Positions 1 through 10,669 of a stretch of 64,000 bases of DNA are shown piece after piece. The notes beneath the pieces are model-generated. The model made no database searches. It was not told the origin of the DNA and was given only the letters and a program-made list of their open reading frames with translations. How positions within the stretch are numbered: the stretch's first letter is position 1; each line of letters opens with the position of its first letter. This DNA is from Psococerastis gibbosa. Taxonomy: Eukaryota > Arthropoda > Insecta > Psocodea > Psocidae. Location of the stretch: positions 10,092,874 through 10,156,873 of the forward strand of contig OZ020490.1 in NCBI GenBank assembly GCA_963971405.1, written 5' to 3'. Both the position numbers and the translations under genes were made by a program.

Positions 1-339
1 GTGTTACTTAATGTTTCGATTTTGAATGAATGAATGAATGAAACGTGTATTGAATATTTAAAAAAAACAATTAATACACAACAATTGTAACTAGTGAGGA
101 CTATTAGATCTATGTATTACAATTTTGTTATTAAGATTCATATAACGGCAACTGAAACTGGGTGTCCCACGAGTGAAAATTTTTTGAAAAAATAGGCCCG
201 AAATAGCAGGGCTCTCTAAATTTCAGCTGCAGTAACGTGTAGATTTTAGAGAATAATTTAAAAAACAACGGTGTTTTAGGCATTTTGACAGCGAAAAACT
301 CTAAATTTTACTGATGAAGACTAATAAAATTCATAAAAC

Positions 340-780
340 ATCAAAACAGATTGCATTCCCCAAAAAACATTTAATTTTGTCAATTTTTTTGTTGTTGAGA
401 AATTATGAATAATTCATCTTCCAATGTATTGGGCGCCCTGCCATTACTACTGTGTTTTAATGTATTGGATTGCCCGTTCTAGAATAAGCAATATCATCCA
501 TCAATTCTGTGCTTTGGGAGGGGGATATCCATGGCCGTAGGGGGTCCGGACCCCCCCCCCCTCCCGCGAAATGTTTGCAGCGTACACTACCTATAGTTAG
601 AATGGAGTTTAATGAATTTTTAAATATATTGAGGTTACCTCACCTCCAGTGACGTCAGATGGACCCCCCCCCCCCGAAAAAAATTCTGGCTACCGCCATG
701 GGGGATATCGAGGGATCCGAAATTTAGCCATAGGAAAATTATTTCCTATAAAATTACTCTTATCATCTTTATTTTATTAT
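340..780 (+). repeat. Partial copy of the 850-bp CTTTCC repeat, split by a hAT-like MITE
   Basis: The stretches before 522 and after 709 match, in the same orientation, the last third of the better copies at 9597-10450 and 44751-45630. Shared blocks include a 'ccctgccattactactgtg' type segment and 'gagggatccgaaatttagcc'. The poly-C element at 530-701 sits inside. No coding potential is seen. Sequence 1-340 shows nothing recognisable. Confidence 0.55.
530..701. mobile_element. hAT-like poly-C MITE with 8-bp TSD
   Basis: A 172-bp element starts CATGGCCGTAG and ends CTACCGCCATG. It carries poly-C tracts just inside both ends. It is flanked by perfect 8-bp direct repeats GGGATATC (522-529 and 702-709). 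An 8-bp TSD with CA-starting termini is the hAT pattern. Related copies lie at 21162-21314, 39268-39452 and 43082-43252. No transposase is encoded. Confidence 0.8.
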
Positions 781-974
781 CTTACATTTGTAGACCAAAG
801 CTGAAGAACCCCCTCATAGCAGTGGCGTACGAGGGCAGCACTCAATAACTAACTACAACTAAAATTACTTTCTACTAACTGCGATATATTTTAACCGCGA
901 TAATCAGCAAGTTTTGACTTTCATCCACACTACCATTAAATACTCATTGAACTAATGTCTAATAATAATACGGG

Positions 975-1255
975 ATCTCGGTTGTGCTGTGCTGGGCTTT
1001 ACGAAAGTGCAAGGAAAATATGGTTCACTCAGCAGTAATACGAATGCTAAGAAGATCCTGCGGTGTAACGCTGAGAGTCCAACGTAGAAACCAAGATATA
1101 AAGCATGAGATGAGGACCCGTGACGTACAAGGGAAACCAAGAGAAAATACGTACTACGTAGAGACGAAAACCACCTAGTCAAAAGAGTAAGGAACCGGGA
1201 GATACAAGGAAGATCACCGGGCAGGCTGAAAGTAATACTGGAAAGAAAGATCGCC
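975..1255 (+). pseudogene. Decayed LINE reverse-transcriptase C-terminus
   Basis: The + strand reads WALRKCKENMVHSA, then IRMLRRSCGVTL, then RRNQDIKHEM, with later frame breaks. This is the layout seen after the RT domain of RTE/Jockey-like LINEs (ETWALRK, MRMLRW, GVTL, NE-IR). It is a short, truncated relic with stops and frameshifts and no intact domain. Confidence 0.5.
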
Positions 1256-1374
1256 GGAGATACAGTCCTGGATTTATAAATAGGCCTAGGGGCGGCAGCG
1301 TCCTAGGGGCGGTAAATTCTTAATTATTAATGACTAATTCATTCGTTTATTTAACTTTCATTCGTTTATTTAAA

Positions 1375-2247
1375 AAACCGGTCCGAGTTTACTCGAACAT
1401 GCTTTCCAATTTATCAATTAGTAGATAGAAAAAATGATTACTTTCATGGTAAATAATTTTCCTATAGTTAAATTTCTGAAATTTGGGGAGGGGGAGGTTT
1501 ATCCACCTGACGTCACTGGAGGTGAAGTAAATTCTAGATAGGTCAGACATTACATTATATTACCACACAACAATAATGGCAGGTCACGCAATGCATTTAA
1601 GCGTGAATTTTCATTTTTTCAAAAACATTTTTTTTGCACAGAACAAATAGTTTTTTGGGAAAGCAACCAGTCCGGTTTCGTTACTCAATTTAACACCTAA
1701 AACATCCCTGAAGGTAGAAATCATCGATATAAAGGTTTCGCAGAAAAATTATTTTTTAGTCATTTTTCATTAAAATTTAGTTATTTTTATTTTTTTTACC
1801 CCCAGAAGCAAACTATCAAGGGGCAAGCGACCCACCGCATTTTGTCAACATTAATAACGACTGCAATATATGTGAATTCAAAAGAAATCGTTGGAGCCGT
1901 TTTTTAGAAATAATTTTTTTGACGTTTTTTTGGAGTTTTTTTAGAATAAAACCCCCCCAAATTAAGTTAGCCCAAAATAAAAATAAATGGTCATGAGGTA
2001 TGATTTTTGTGAACCCACACGCAAAATGTCATCAAAATCGGCCGAGTAGTTTGCCCGGAAATAGATGAACAGACAGACAGACATACATACAGACAGACAG
2101 ACAGAGCGACAGACAGACATTTCGTAAAAAACACTTTTTGGGGTTCCTTGGACCTCAAAACGTGTAATTCCATTGAAATCTCGGAATCGGAAATTTCGAC
2201 CGTCACAAAGCTTTCCTTATACTACGTATAAATTGGAAAGCAATAAT
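1375..2247 (-). repeat. 850-bp CTTTCC repeat with GTCT microsatellite, full copy
   Basis: This is the inverted copy of the element at 9597-10450 and 44751-45630. One end reads AACCGGTCCGAGTTTACTCG followed by the short TIR-like ATGCTTTCCAATTTAT. The other ends ATAAATTGGAAAGCAAT. A (CAGA)n tract around 2070-2115 is the complement of the (GTCT)n in the + copies. Short ORFs inside are microsatellite artefacts. The superfamily is unknown: non-autonomous and dispersed, with 16-bp inverted ends. Confidence 0.7.
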
Positions 2248-2303
2248 AATATTCCATTTGTAGTAAAGGAGGCCCCTTTACTACAAATGGAAAATTATTA
2301 TTT
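2246..2303. repeat. Short hairpin-forming inverted repeat
   Basis: Arms containing CCATTTGTAGTAAAGG and its complement flank a 3-4 base loop (aggc). It abuts the end of the 850-bp repeat copy. Function unknown; probably the core of a palindromic MITE. Confidence 0.6.
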
Positions 2304-2309
2304 TAGAAA

Positions 2310-2545
2310 GGTATGTACATATCCCATGACGCCATTTTTTAATTTTAGTTTGTTTGTTTGTGATTTTACTCTATAATCATTGATCAATTTTAACTATGGC
2401 ATAGAGTAAAACAAATTTGACTGCAACGTATGTGCATTCTGCAATAAGAGGTCGGTGGAAACCCCGCCTTTATTAATGATATCTGCTACCACGTCAACGT
2501 ATGTGCATTCTGCAATGAGAGGTCGGTGGAAACCCCGCCTAATTG
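2310..2545. repeat. Partial Tourist-like element with a duplicated arm segment
   Basis: The centre (ATGACGCCATTTTTTAATTT, then TCATTGATCAATTTTAAC) is shared with the complete elements at 25916-26300 and 59397-59823. A segment of about 44 bp ending GGTGGAAACCCCGCC occurs twice (about 2427-2470 and 2497-2540). The left terminus is not recognisable. Confidence 0.5.
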
Positions 2546-2727
2546 AAGCTTTAAAATGCCTTTTAATTTGAGTAATATTTGTGAAGTGCCGTCTTTTGTA
2601 CAATGCAATTTGAAGCACAATTGCTAATGCATAGTCATGAGCTGTACATAACGAATTAATTGATACCCATGTAAGCTTGCTAGCAAGGACATTTGAAGGT
2701 CCCTTGTATGACGCTGTTTTCTCGAAG

Positions 2728-2736
2728 TATATAAAG
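2728..2736 (+). promoter_or_regulatory. TATA box of the Gly-rich secreted-protein gene
   Basis: TATATAAAG lies 46 bp upstream of the ATG at 2782. Initiation would be expected near 2758-2765, leaving a 5'UTR of about 20 nt. This compact promoter and short leader is typical of strongly expressed arthropod structural-protein genes. Confidence 0.7.
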
Positions 2737-2781
2737 ATGCCTGCATATGAAAATTAGCCACGATTTATTAGTACGGCAGCG

Positions 2782-4774
2782 ATGTTACGGCTATCACTTT
2801 TTGCTGTGGCTTTAGCGCTCCTTGTGGTAAGTGAACATTTGTCTAAAATTATAGTAATACGAGTAGCGTGCTTCAGTATCAAGGCGGACATGGTCTATCA
2901 GTCCGATACTGCTTAAAACCTGTAATTTGGCACACATATTTTTAAATCTTTTCCTCCATTAAAGAACTGAGACCACTCTTCTTCCTTGCGACCACTGATG
3001 AAATGCCTGAACCCTCCCCTGTATTATTTGAAGACATAGACGAAAACTGGTTTGATCCCAAAGGAGGGAGAGCAGCGAAGTGGCAAGCACTTATGGGCCT
3101 AGGGGAGCAAAAAAGCTCTGCGGCTTGCGCTAAAAAGCGAAGACGAATAATGAACTGTGGTAATTCTTAAATTGGCTGAAAAGGAAAATACATTATGGGA
3201 AGATTTGACGAACATCGCAAGGGGACAGAAGCCTTCGTTATTATATTGCACATCGCAAGGCTTAGGTATCCAATAAATTCATGCCGATGTAGGAAATGAA
3301 TGACACCGGGCAAATAAAAATAAATAAATATAAATATAGAATATATGATAAGCAAGTTAATACTTTGCTAAATGATACAGCCAGCTAGGTTGCCCAGAAG
3401 GAATCATAGAAGGCGTCAACCGACCTAGGTGCTGAAGAAAGAAGTATCTGCAGCAAGTGATGGAGGATATAGGGTACAGTACATGCGTGGAGCTGAAGAG
3501 GGCGTGCCAAAAGGATTGGAGGCATCAATGCCACATGTTGCCAACCGGTTGCAACTTGAAGAAGAAGAAGAATATAATAATGTTGTCTATTGACTCTAGT
3601 TGATATTGTGCGACTCAATTTGAGTCTCTACACAGCTTCCGATTCTGGAGGCCTCTACCCTGTCAGCACATCAGATCTGCTGAAACTACTGAAAAAGTTA
3701 TTCTGCTACATTCCTTGTATTTAATTACTCTTCATGATAAACATTATTTTTATCTCCGACTATTAGAAAAAAACTGTTTTATGGCTTGCCAGGAATATGT
3801 AGTAATTTATTTGAATATGGCTTTGATTCTTAATTCTTATCTTACTTATCTTACTTATCGTAACCTTGTGCAATTACACTTTGATGTGCCTAGATCGTTA
3901 TTGGTTTGGTTTCTAGGGTGTCCAAGGACACTATGCAGGCGGTGGATACGGAGGCAGTGGATACGGTGGCTATAGCGGCTACGGTGGCAGCAAAGGCTAT
4001 GGTGGGGGCTACGGTGGTTATGGTGGTGGCTACGGTGGTTATGGTGGAGGCAATGGTGGATACTATGGAGGCAGTGCCCCAGGTTAGTATTAATTTCGTG
4101 GATCATTACATAATATAACTTTAGTGACATATCTGTAATGTGGAAAAGTGTGTTATGTTACGTGTTCTTCAATAAGTTAGATGTAGTTAGATCGCCATGG
4201 TGTCAAGGAGTCCGAGTTGATTCAGTAATCGCCACGTATTATTTGGGATAGCCCGGAGGACTAAATTTATTTTAGATTTTACGATATTTTAGAACATTAG
4301 TGTGTCTGTCATTATGAACAGATGGTATGACTGATTTGTGGTACGAACAGTATGTAGGTTTTTATCTACAAATATTTTAGTTAGACTATTTCATGTGTAT
4401 AGTTTGGTGTTAATATTGTAAGCCTGTACTATACAGTAAGTAATGCAACTACTGTATTATATAGGGCACCTGCACTTTATTTTTACTTGTGTCTTCACTT
4501 CATCATGGCATTGGTTTCAGCTGACAGAACTGTCGTCGTACATCAGCAGCCAGCTCCAGTGAATTACGTTTATCAACAACCACCTGCACAAACCGTTGTT
4601 TACCAACAACCATCTGCACAAACCGTCTACCAACAACCACCTGCACAAACCGTCTACCAACAACCACCTTCACAAACCGTTGTCTACCAGCAACCGCCTG
4701 CACAAACCGTCTACCAGCAACCGCCTGCACAAACCATCTACCAGCAACAACCTCTCCAAACCGTCGCTTACTAA
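2782..4774 (+). CDS. Secreted Gly/Tyr-rich and Gln/Pro-repeat structural protein, 3 exons
   Basis: Exons are 2782-2826, 3917-4082 and 4521-4774, with introns GTAAGT...CTAG (phase 0) and GTTAGT...TTCAG (phase 1), giving 154 residues. Exon 1 encodes only MLRLSLFAVALALLV. The signal peptide finishes in exon 2 (GVQG), with likely cleavage before HYAGG. Residues about 20-70 are GGYGG/GYGG repeats. The rest is about eight copies of a QQPPAQTVY-type unit ending LQTVAY and a double TAA. It has no Cys and no chitin-binding RR consensus. A role in cuticle, silk, adhesive or shell-like secretion is inferred from composition and from the signal-peptide-only first exon, which is common in cuticle protein genes. 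A TATA box lies upstream and AATAAA lies at 5213. Intron 1 holds a LINE stub (3397-3575). Reading the same frame past the two TAA codons gives QYRQPPQKTIYGRG, so the repeat tract once extended further. Confidence 0.8.
3003..3170 (+). other. Small ORF in intron 1, possible cassette exon or transposon relic
   Basis: An ATG-initiated 55-codon ORF reads MPEPSPVLFEDIDENWFDPK, continues with a basic tail (AKKRRR) and ends at TAA. The amino-acid mix looks coding rather than random: it is acidic, then Trp-containing, then has an NLS-like cluster. I see no clear splice acceptor in frame and recognise no family. It may come from a transposon ORF. Confidence 0.25.
3397..3575 (+). pseudogene. LINE 3' end with (GAA)n tail
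   Basis: The relic encodes the tail seen better at 62204-62500 (-): GRPR-like, then YLQQVMED, then ELKRACQKDWRHQ, then HMLPTGCNL. It ends in GAAGAAGAAGAAG. It is an RTE/Jockey-type RT C-terminus, truncated at its 5' end, lying in intron 1 of the Gly-rich gene. Confidence 0.65.
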
Positions 4775-5111
4775 TAACCAATACATAAACAATATCGACA
4801 ACCACCTCAAAAAACGATATATGGACGTGGAAACGCAGCAAACACAAGAGCTTCAAAAAGCTGCTCTGGTAATTTTTGAACGGGTGGTAGCCGCTATTGG
4901 AGGGAATCGAAAAGAAGATTGGCCAAGCATGTCGCGAAATCTGAACTTGAGCATTGAATATAAATTACCCTCCGATGGCGTTAGCATTGGTAGTAGTAAC
5001 AGAGGCAACGGTGAAGTCGACACCAGAGTTCACCAGAAAACCGGCACCCCAGTGTTTTATTTAGAAAACATTGGACAACCTTTTGCTCGTCAAGACAAAT
5101 TTGAGTTGTAA
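4563..5111 (+). other. Second open frame across and beyond the repeat exon
   Basis: Shifted +1 from the secreted-protein frame, this stretch is open from just after a TGA at 4560-4562 to TAA at 5109-5111. Across the repeats it reads TNNHLHKPS units. Beyond them it continues non-repetitively for over 110 codons, including ALVIFERVVAAIGG, WPSMSRNLNLSIEY and GTPVFYLENIGQPFARQD. The repeat units are multiples of 3, which keeps both frames open; the non-repeat part is not explained by that. The stop at 4560 prevents simple extension from the start of exon 3. Options are an old frameshift that cut off a former C-terminal domain, another transcript, or chance. I do not recognise the protein. Confidence 0.35.
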
Positions 5112-5212
5112 ACCTTCTGTGTATGCCATAATATCGTCATTCGCTCTGTCGCTATCCGCTGTAAGTTCATAAGCATTCAATATAATTTTCCAGAACTGAA
5201 TATATATTTTTG

Positions 5213-5218
5213 AATAAA
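5213..5218 (+). terminator. AATAAA polyadenylation signal of the Gly-rich gene
   Basis: AATAAA lies 439 nt after the stop at 4774 and 102 nt after the end of the overlapping frame at 5111. It is the first canonical signal on this strand after the coding region. Confidence 0.5.
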
Positions 5219-5448
5219 TCTAGAACTCGAGTATAATAATGGATGATTATTCAAAGTAGTTCATTGCACCGTATTATTTCAAACCAACCCAAGGCCGCTT
5301 TATTTAGACTGTCTACCAATAATAAATAATAAATAATTTGGCGCAATAATTCGTGCCTACACTATCGTGTAATATTGTGTCAGAATGTCTCAAATGCTTG
5401 AACAACAATGAAATAATTTCCTAGTGTGTGCGCGCGATAGTGTGGAGG

Positions 5449-5792
5449 GAGGTTCTGTAGGGACAGTTTTGGTCACTAGGTTCGCTGACGACAAACCGAT
5501 ATCCATATTATTCAAAATGGCCACCGTTTGCATGTGAAAACTAAACTCTTAGCATCTAATTAATTCTTTTAATATTTTTTATAATATTTTTACTATGCCT
5601 GGGCCTTATTTCGTCGCTGATTATAATTTATTATATATATTCTCCATGATTTATAGAAAAATTTCACTTTAAAATAATACGTAATTAAAAATAATTTTAA
5701 AATAGTATTGAGGCTTATGGAAAAATCAACGCTTTGATATCATTGCAACTGGTGCTGCCATCTACAAAATGACGTCACAAATGAACCTCATT
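5449..5792 (-). mobile_element. 345-bp GAGGTTC MITE, copy 1
   Basis: The element starts GAGGTTCTGTAGGGACAG and ends ATGAACCTCATT. It is the complement of the copies at 11536-11879 and 50735-51088, with about 95% apparent identity. Ends are 7-10 bp inverted repeats (AATGAGGTTC). A TGACGTCA-like palindrome sits near one end. It is a non-autonomous DNA element of unassigned superfamily. Confidence 0.75.
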
Positions 5793-5904
5793 GCGTTGTG
5801 TTGTGCCATTTGGTGAGTTGTTATTCATATAGTCACATAGTGTGTGCTTGTCTCAAAAAAAAAAAAAAAATATACATATATATATATAGAGCCAGATCGA
5901 TCAT

Positions 5905-6700
5905 AACTCATCAGAATATGACCAAATTGGTCCACCACACTATCGTTGTGATCAACTCGGATTTATTTCGCGTTAGTGAGTTAGTCCCGAGAGAATTTAA
6001 GGAATAAGAATACAACTAATCACAATACGACAACATTGGCTCACTACACAATTGTTGTCATCAATTCGGATTTATTGCGCGTTAGTCCCAAGAGGATTTA
6101 AGGAATATGGATACAACTAATCACAATACGACAACATTGGCTCATTACACTGTTGTTGTGATTAATTAGGATTTATTCCGCGTTAGTCCCAAGAGGATTT
6201 AAGGAATATGGATACAACTAATCACAATACGACAACATTGGCTCACTACACTATTGTTGTGATTAATTCGGATTTATTGCGCGTTAGTCCCAAGAGGATT
6301 TAAGGAATATGGATACAACTAATCGCATTACGACAACATTACAACATTGGCTCATTACACTATTGTTGTGATTAATTCGGATTTATTGCGCGTTAGTCCC
6401 AAGAGGATTTAAGGAATATGGATACAACGAATCACAATACGGCAACATTGGCTCACTACACAATTGTTGTCATCAATTCTGATTTATTGCGCGTTAGTCC
6501 CAAGAGGATTAAAGGAATATGGATACAACTAATCACAATACGGCAACATTGGCTCACTACACAATTGTTGTCATCAATTCTGATTTATTGCGCGTTAGTC
6601 CCAAGAGGATTAAAGGAATATGGATACAACTAATCACAATACGACAACATTGGCTCACTACACTATTGTTGTGATCAATTTGGATTAATTGCGCGACAGT
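5905..6700 (+). repeat. Minisatellite, about 8 x 101 bp
   Basis: The unit runs through ACAACATTGGCTCACTACAC, a GTTGTNATNAATTCGGATTT type segment and GCGTTAGTCCCAAGAGGATT. Copies start near 6001, 6101, 6201, 6303, 6411, 6512 and 6612. A poly-A/(TA)n tract precedes the array. Units are directly adjacent with no spacers. Confidence 0.9.
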
Positions 6701-7424
6701 CTAGAGCTCTTTATAGGAGAGATGGGACTTTCACACCCGCCAAGTATATGTTTTTTTAATTGAGGGGCCACCTGCCACGTCTGTAACACAAGCTTCGGCC
6801 AACTAATACGTCTAATTGTTTTGACCCATCAGAGCACGCTATGGCAGTGGCACCAGACAAGAGAAATAGTTGATACCACGTTTGTTCTGTGTTTACTCAA
6901 CTTCCTCTTTTTGTATCTCGTCGTTCTTACATTGTAATCAATTAATTATATTTTAACTGGATTTTGCTCACGCATTGTTTCCTAAACGGCTTTCAATAGA
7001 CAATCAGTTGTACCCCCAACGCCTTGCAGCCACGATGGGATTTGCTGTTCTTTGCAGGTGTCCAAAGCGTACTATGATAAGTAAACGTGGGAGGTGACAC
7101 TTCATTCATCATTCATTCATTCATTGAGATAGTGATCTCAGAAGAAGAAGCTTTCCATATACTAATTAGTACCTTTATAATAATTGTGGGTTGTAGCAAA
7201 CAAGATTTGCTTAGGATTAATCTAAATTAATCATGAAAATTCATTACAAAAGAAAACTGTAAATTAACCAATTAATCTGCACCTCAGATACCTACATAAC
7301 TCTTCCGAAGAAGGTATCTAACAAGATATACACTATAGCACAATGCTAATTATTGTCAATTAGTCTCCTTTTGAAACAAGGAACTTGGAGGAATACCTTA
7401 GACAAAGTCCCATACATCCTCCCA
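6701..7424. other. No gene seen; short (ATTC)n tract
   Basis: AT-rich sequence with a short CATTCATTCATT tract at about 7100-7125 and a GAAGAAGAAG end near 7141-7150 that resembles the tail of the LINE ends at 8290-8440 and 36463-36960. I see no supported ORF or RNA. Confidence 0.5.
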
Positions 7425-8150
7425 TTAAGGGCCATAGAAAGAAATGGAATGCGAGTAGAACAGTATCATGAATGCAATGCAGTCCATGCAGTGTTAGGAT
7501 CTTTGATTGAAGGAGCGATGAATGTTTAAGATGAGGGGAAACTTCAAGCAGTTGAACCAAAGCAATTTAGGGTAAGAATGGTGTATGATAACTTGAGGCA
7601 GCTATGAGGTATTAGAATACTACCCTAGTCCCTAGATGTCTATTCAAAATCTTTGCATGTTATTAAGGGCCATAGAATGAAATGGAAAGCTAGTAGAACA
7701 ATACCATGAATGCAATGCAGTCCATGCTGTGTTAGGATCTTTGATTGAAGGAGCGATGAATGTTTAAGATGACCAAATCAGGCGGAAACTTCAAGCAGTT
7801 GAACCAAAGCAATTTAGGGTAAGAATGGTGTATGATAACTTGAGGCAGCTATGAGGTATTAGTATACTACCCTAGTCCCTAGATGTCTATTCAAAATTTT
7901 TACATGTTATTAAGGGCCATAGAAAGAAATGTAATGCGAGTAGAACAATATCATGAATGCAATGCAGTCCATGCTGTTTTAGGATCTTTGATTGAAGGAG
8001 CGATGAATGTTTAAGATGACCAGATCGGGCGGAAACTTCAAGCAGTTGAACCAAAGCAATTTAGAGTAAGAATGGTGGATGATAAATTGTGGCAGCTATG
8101 AGGTATTTGGTCCTACAATACTACCCTAGATGTCTATACTATATTAAGAA
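7425..8150 (+). repeat. Tandem repeat, 3 x about 241 bp
   Basis: Three copies start at about 7429, 7669 and 7913, each with GGGCCATAGAA, a GCAATGCAGTCCATGC block, GGATCTTTGATTGAAGGAGC and CTACCCTAG. Copies differ by scattered substitutions and small indels. No coding frame is kept across units. Confidence 0.9.
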
Positions 8151-8289
8151 TCTTTATAAGTTTAGAGTTCTATATGAGGAGAGATAAGACAATTGCTTCA
8201 GACAAGGAAATTTTTATTCATCAAGTATTGAATGCATGAAGAATGAATTAATGACTCACAATTATTATAAAGGTACTAATTATTGGTAT

Positions 8290-8440
8290 ACGGAAAGCTT
8301 CTTCTTCTGAGGTCACAATCTCAATGATTGATTGGTAGCATTGTAGCTGCTGTGTAATATCCCCCAGCTCTCTCGGCCCTGCGCCTACAGTACGCAGAGG
8401 CGTAACAGAAGAGTAGCAAGTTACGCAAGCCGTAAGAGCC
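8290..8440 (-). pseudogene. LINE 3' stub with (GAA)n tail
   Basis: CTTCTTCTTCTGAGGTCACA followed by ATCTCAATGATTG matches the start of the fragment at 36463-36960. It represents, on the minus strand, the extreme 3' end of that LINE type. The coding part is not recognisable here. Confidence 0.45.
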
Positions 8441-8800
8441 AAAGAGGGCCTCGCAGAAATGAGAAAAAAAACCTACACATTTTTGGATTTTCTGAAAAAA
8501 TACATGAAAATTAAAAAAAAAAACTGATTTATGAAAACAAAATGAAAGTTTAAAAGCAAAAACTAATTTCGCACCAGAAAGTTAAGTGATGTACGTAATT
8601 GAAACTTTTTTAGGGGGGGGGGCACTGCTTGGGCTTGCGTAAGGGCCCCCCAAAATTTGTCACACCACCGGCAGTACGGCAACTGGGAACGGCGCAGTAT
8701 ACCGTACTTGGGGCCTGGGGGAGTCAGAGTTGATCTTGTATGCAAGTTCGTTTGTTTGAGCGTAGCTGTAAGAGAGAGTTGTGAACAATAAAATAAAGTA
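8441..8800. other. Poly-G-containing intergenic sequence
   Basis: Contains a G11-12 run near 8614-8624 and AT-rich sequence. I see no terminal inverted repeat or coding evidence. Confidence 0.4.
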
Positions 8801-8937
8801 TTAATGTAATAAATATGGTCTTTTCTTGTTCTATTACTAAGCCAACCTAGCGGAGTAGGAGCTATAAAGCCCTCTCTTTCACTCAACTAGGAAGGCCCGG
8901 GACCGCATGCTTTACATGTCCTCCGAAGCATGACCAT
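8801..8937 (-). mobile_element. SINE family A, 5'-truncated
   Basis: Carries TTGTTCTATTACTAAGCCAA, then a GCCCTCTCTTTCACTCAACT block, then TTTACATGTCCTCCGAAGCA. This is the complement of the family A body. The tRNA-like head is missing. Confidence 0.75.
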
Positions 8938-9596
8938 GTCAATGTCTTTTCTCAATGCTACAAACATTCCTTTATCATGTCTGTTCTTCAGCGTTTAGAA
9001 AATGCATCAGAAATTTGACGTATGTCATAGAGTAACCTATTTGAACATCAGTGCAGTACAATATTATTTTCTATTGTACGATATACGGTATATGGGTTCT
9101 ATTAAACCGTACCAACTTTCTTCAAAGAGTAATAAACAATCGAACCTATTCCCATGACTGCTACAATTGAATTGCTTCACTTTCAAGATCAACTCCTGGA
9201 ACTATACATTATTGTTTCATTTTTTTGTGCTGTAAGAATAGTATTGGTTACGCTTGAAATAGATACAATAGATATGTGTGTTTTATATATTATTAAGTCT
9301 TTTCCCCTGCTTTCGCTTTCTTCAGACATAGCATGAGCAGTGAAGAATAACTTACTTGGGGGAATTTAAACCATAGACCACTACCAAAAATTAATCGCCA
9401 AGTTTATAAATGAAGCAGATGAAAATCAATTGTTTTGCCATGTTGCGCCAAAAAGGGCAAAAAAAGTTCCATCTATGTCTAGAAAATCCAGCAATGAGCA
9501 GCACTTCTGTTCACAAATAATTTGCTCTTATAACGGTCAATTTGCATTCAATCAGCGTTTTATCGAAACACACTTCGGACCTGGTTTAGCCGTGTT
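8938..9596. other. No recognisable feature
   Basis: AT-rich sequence with short chance ORFs only. No repeat family of this window matches it clearly. Confidence 0.4.
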
Positions 9597-10450
9597 ATTG
9601 CTTTCCAATTTATACGTAGTATAAGGAAAGCTTTGTGATGGTCGAAATTTTCGATTCCGAGATTTCAACGGATTTACACGTTTTGAGGTCCCAGGAACCC
9701 AAAAAAGTGGTTTTTACAAAATGTCTGTCTGTCGGTCTGTCTGTCTGTTCGTCGATTTCCGGGCAAACTACTCAGTGGATTTGAGTGAAATTTGGCATGT
9801 AGGTTCACAAAAATCATACCTCGGGACCATTTTTTTTTTTTGGGCTAACTCAATTTGGGGGGGTTTTATTTTCAAAAAAACTCCAAAAAAACGTCTAAAG
9901 AAATTATTTCTCAAAAGCGGCTCCAACGATTTCTTTTAAATTCTCGTAGATTGTAGTCGTTATTAATGTTGACAAAATGCGGGGGGTCGCTTGCCCCTTG
10001 ATAGTTTGCTTCTGGGGGTAAAAAAATAAAAATAACTAAATTTTAATGAAAAAATGACTAAAAAATGCGAAACCTTTCTATCGATGATTTCTACCTTCAA
10101 GCATGTTTTAGGTGTTAAATTGAGTAACGAAACCGGATAGGTTGCTTTCCCAAAAAAAATATTTGGTTTTGCCCAAAAAATTATTTTTTGAAAAAAATGA
10201 TAGAAAATTCGCGCTCAAATGCATTGCATGCCCTGCCATTATTGCTGTGTGGTAATTAATGTGTTTGTTTGACCTATCGAGAATTTACCTCACTTCCAGT
10301 GACGTCAGGTGGACAACCCCCCCCCCCCTTCCCCCCGAGATATCGGAAATTTAAGCATAGGAAAAATATTTGCCATAAAATTACTAATTTTCTCTATCGA
10401 ATAATTTTGATAAATTGGAAAGCATGTTCGAGTGAACTCGGACCGGTTCT
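9597..10450 (+). repeat. 850-bp CTTTCC repeat, full copy
   Basis: Begins TTGCTTTCCAATTTATACGT. It then carries a GTGATGGTCGAAATTTTCGA block, a (GTCT)n tract at 9721-9750, GGGCAAACTACTC, GCTTGCCCCTTGATAGTTTG, a CCAGTGACGTCAGGTGGACA segment and a poly-C run. It ends AAATTGGAAAGCATGTTCG and CGGACCGGTTCTTT. There is no transposase ORF. A T10 run and poly-G tract lie at about 9830-9865. Confidence 0.8.
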
Positions 10451-10669
10451 TTTTGGTAGCGTTGCGACATTTTGTTTATGTCGGTTGATTTGAAACATAC
10501 GCTTAGAATTTTGTAGCATTTAACTTTATTTGTATTATAGGCCTATGAGTATTGTGTCAAAAACAACTTGCGAAGATGGAAATATATGTTATTCTATAAA
10601 TTTTATGACATGGCCACATTTCATGGAGGGATTACAATTGGTTTACTGGGAGGGGGAAATTTATCCCCC

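Noticed and set aside
3855-4856. Antisense ORFs across the Gly-rich and Gln/Pro repeats (His-rich and Val-rich products)
   Set aside because: They are mirror images of codon repeats on the + strand, where splice sites, signal peptide and TATA box support the gene.
5905-6700. CRISPR-like array of direct repeats
   Set aside because: Units are 101 bp, directly adjacent and without unique spacers; the context is a eukaryotic genome. It is a minisatellite.
9721-9939. ORFs opening with Ser/Val/Cys repeats at GTCT tracts (also near 1991, 44790)
   Set aside because: They arise from the microsatellite in the 850-bp repeat and are not conserved between copies.
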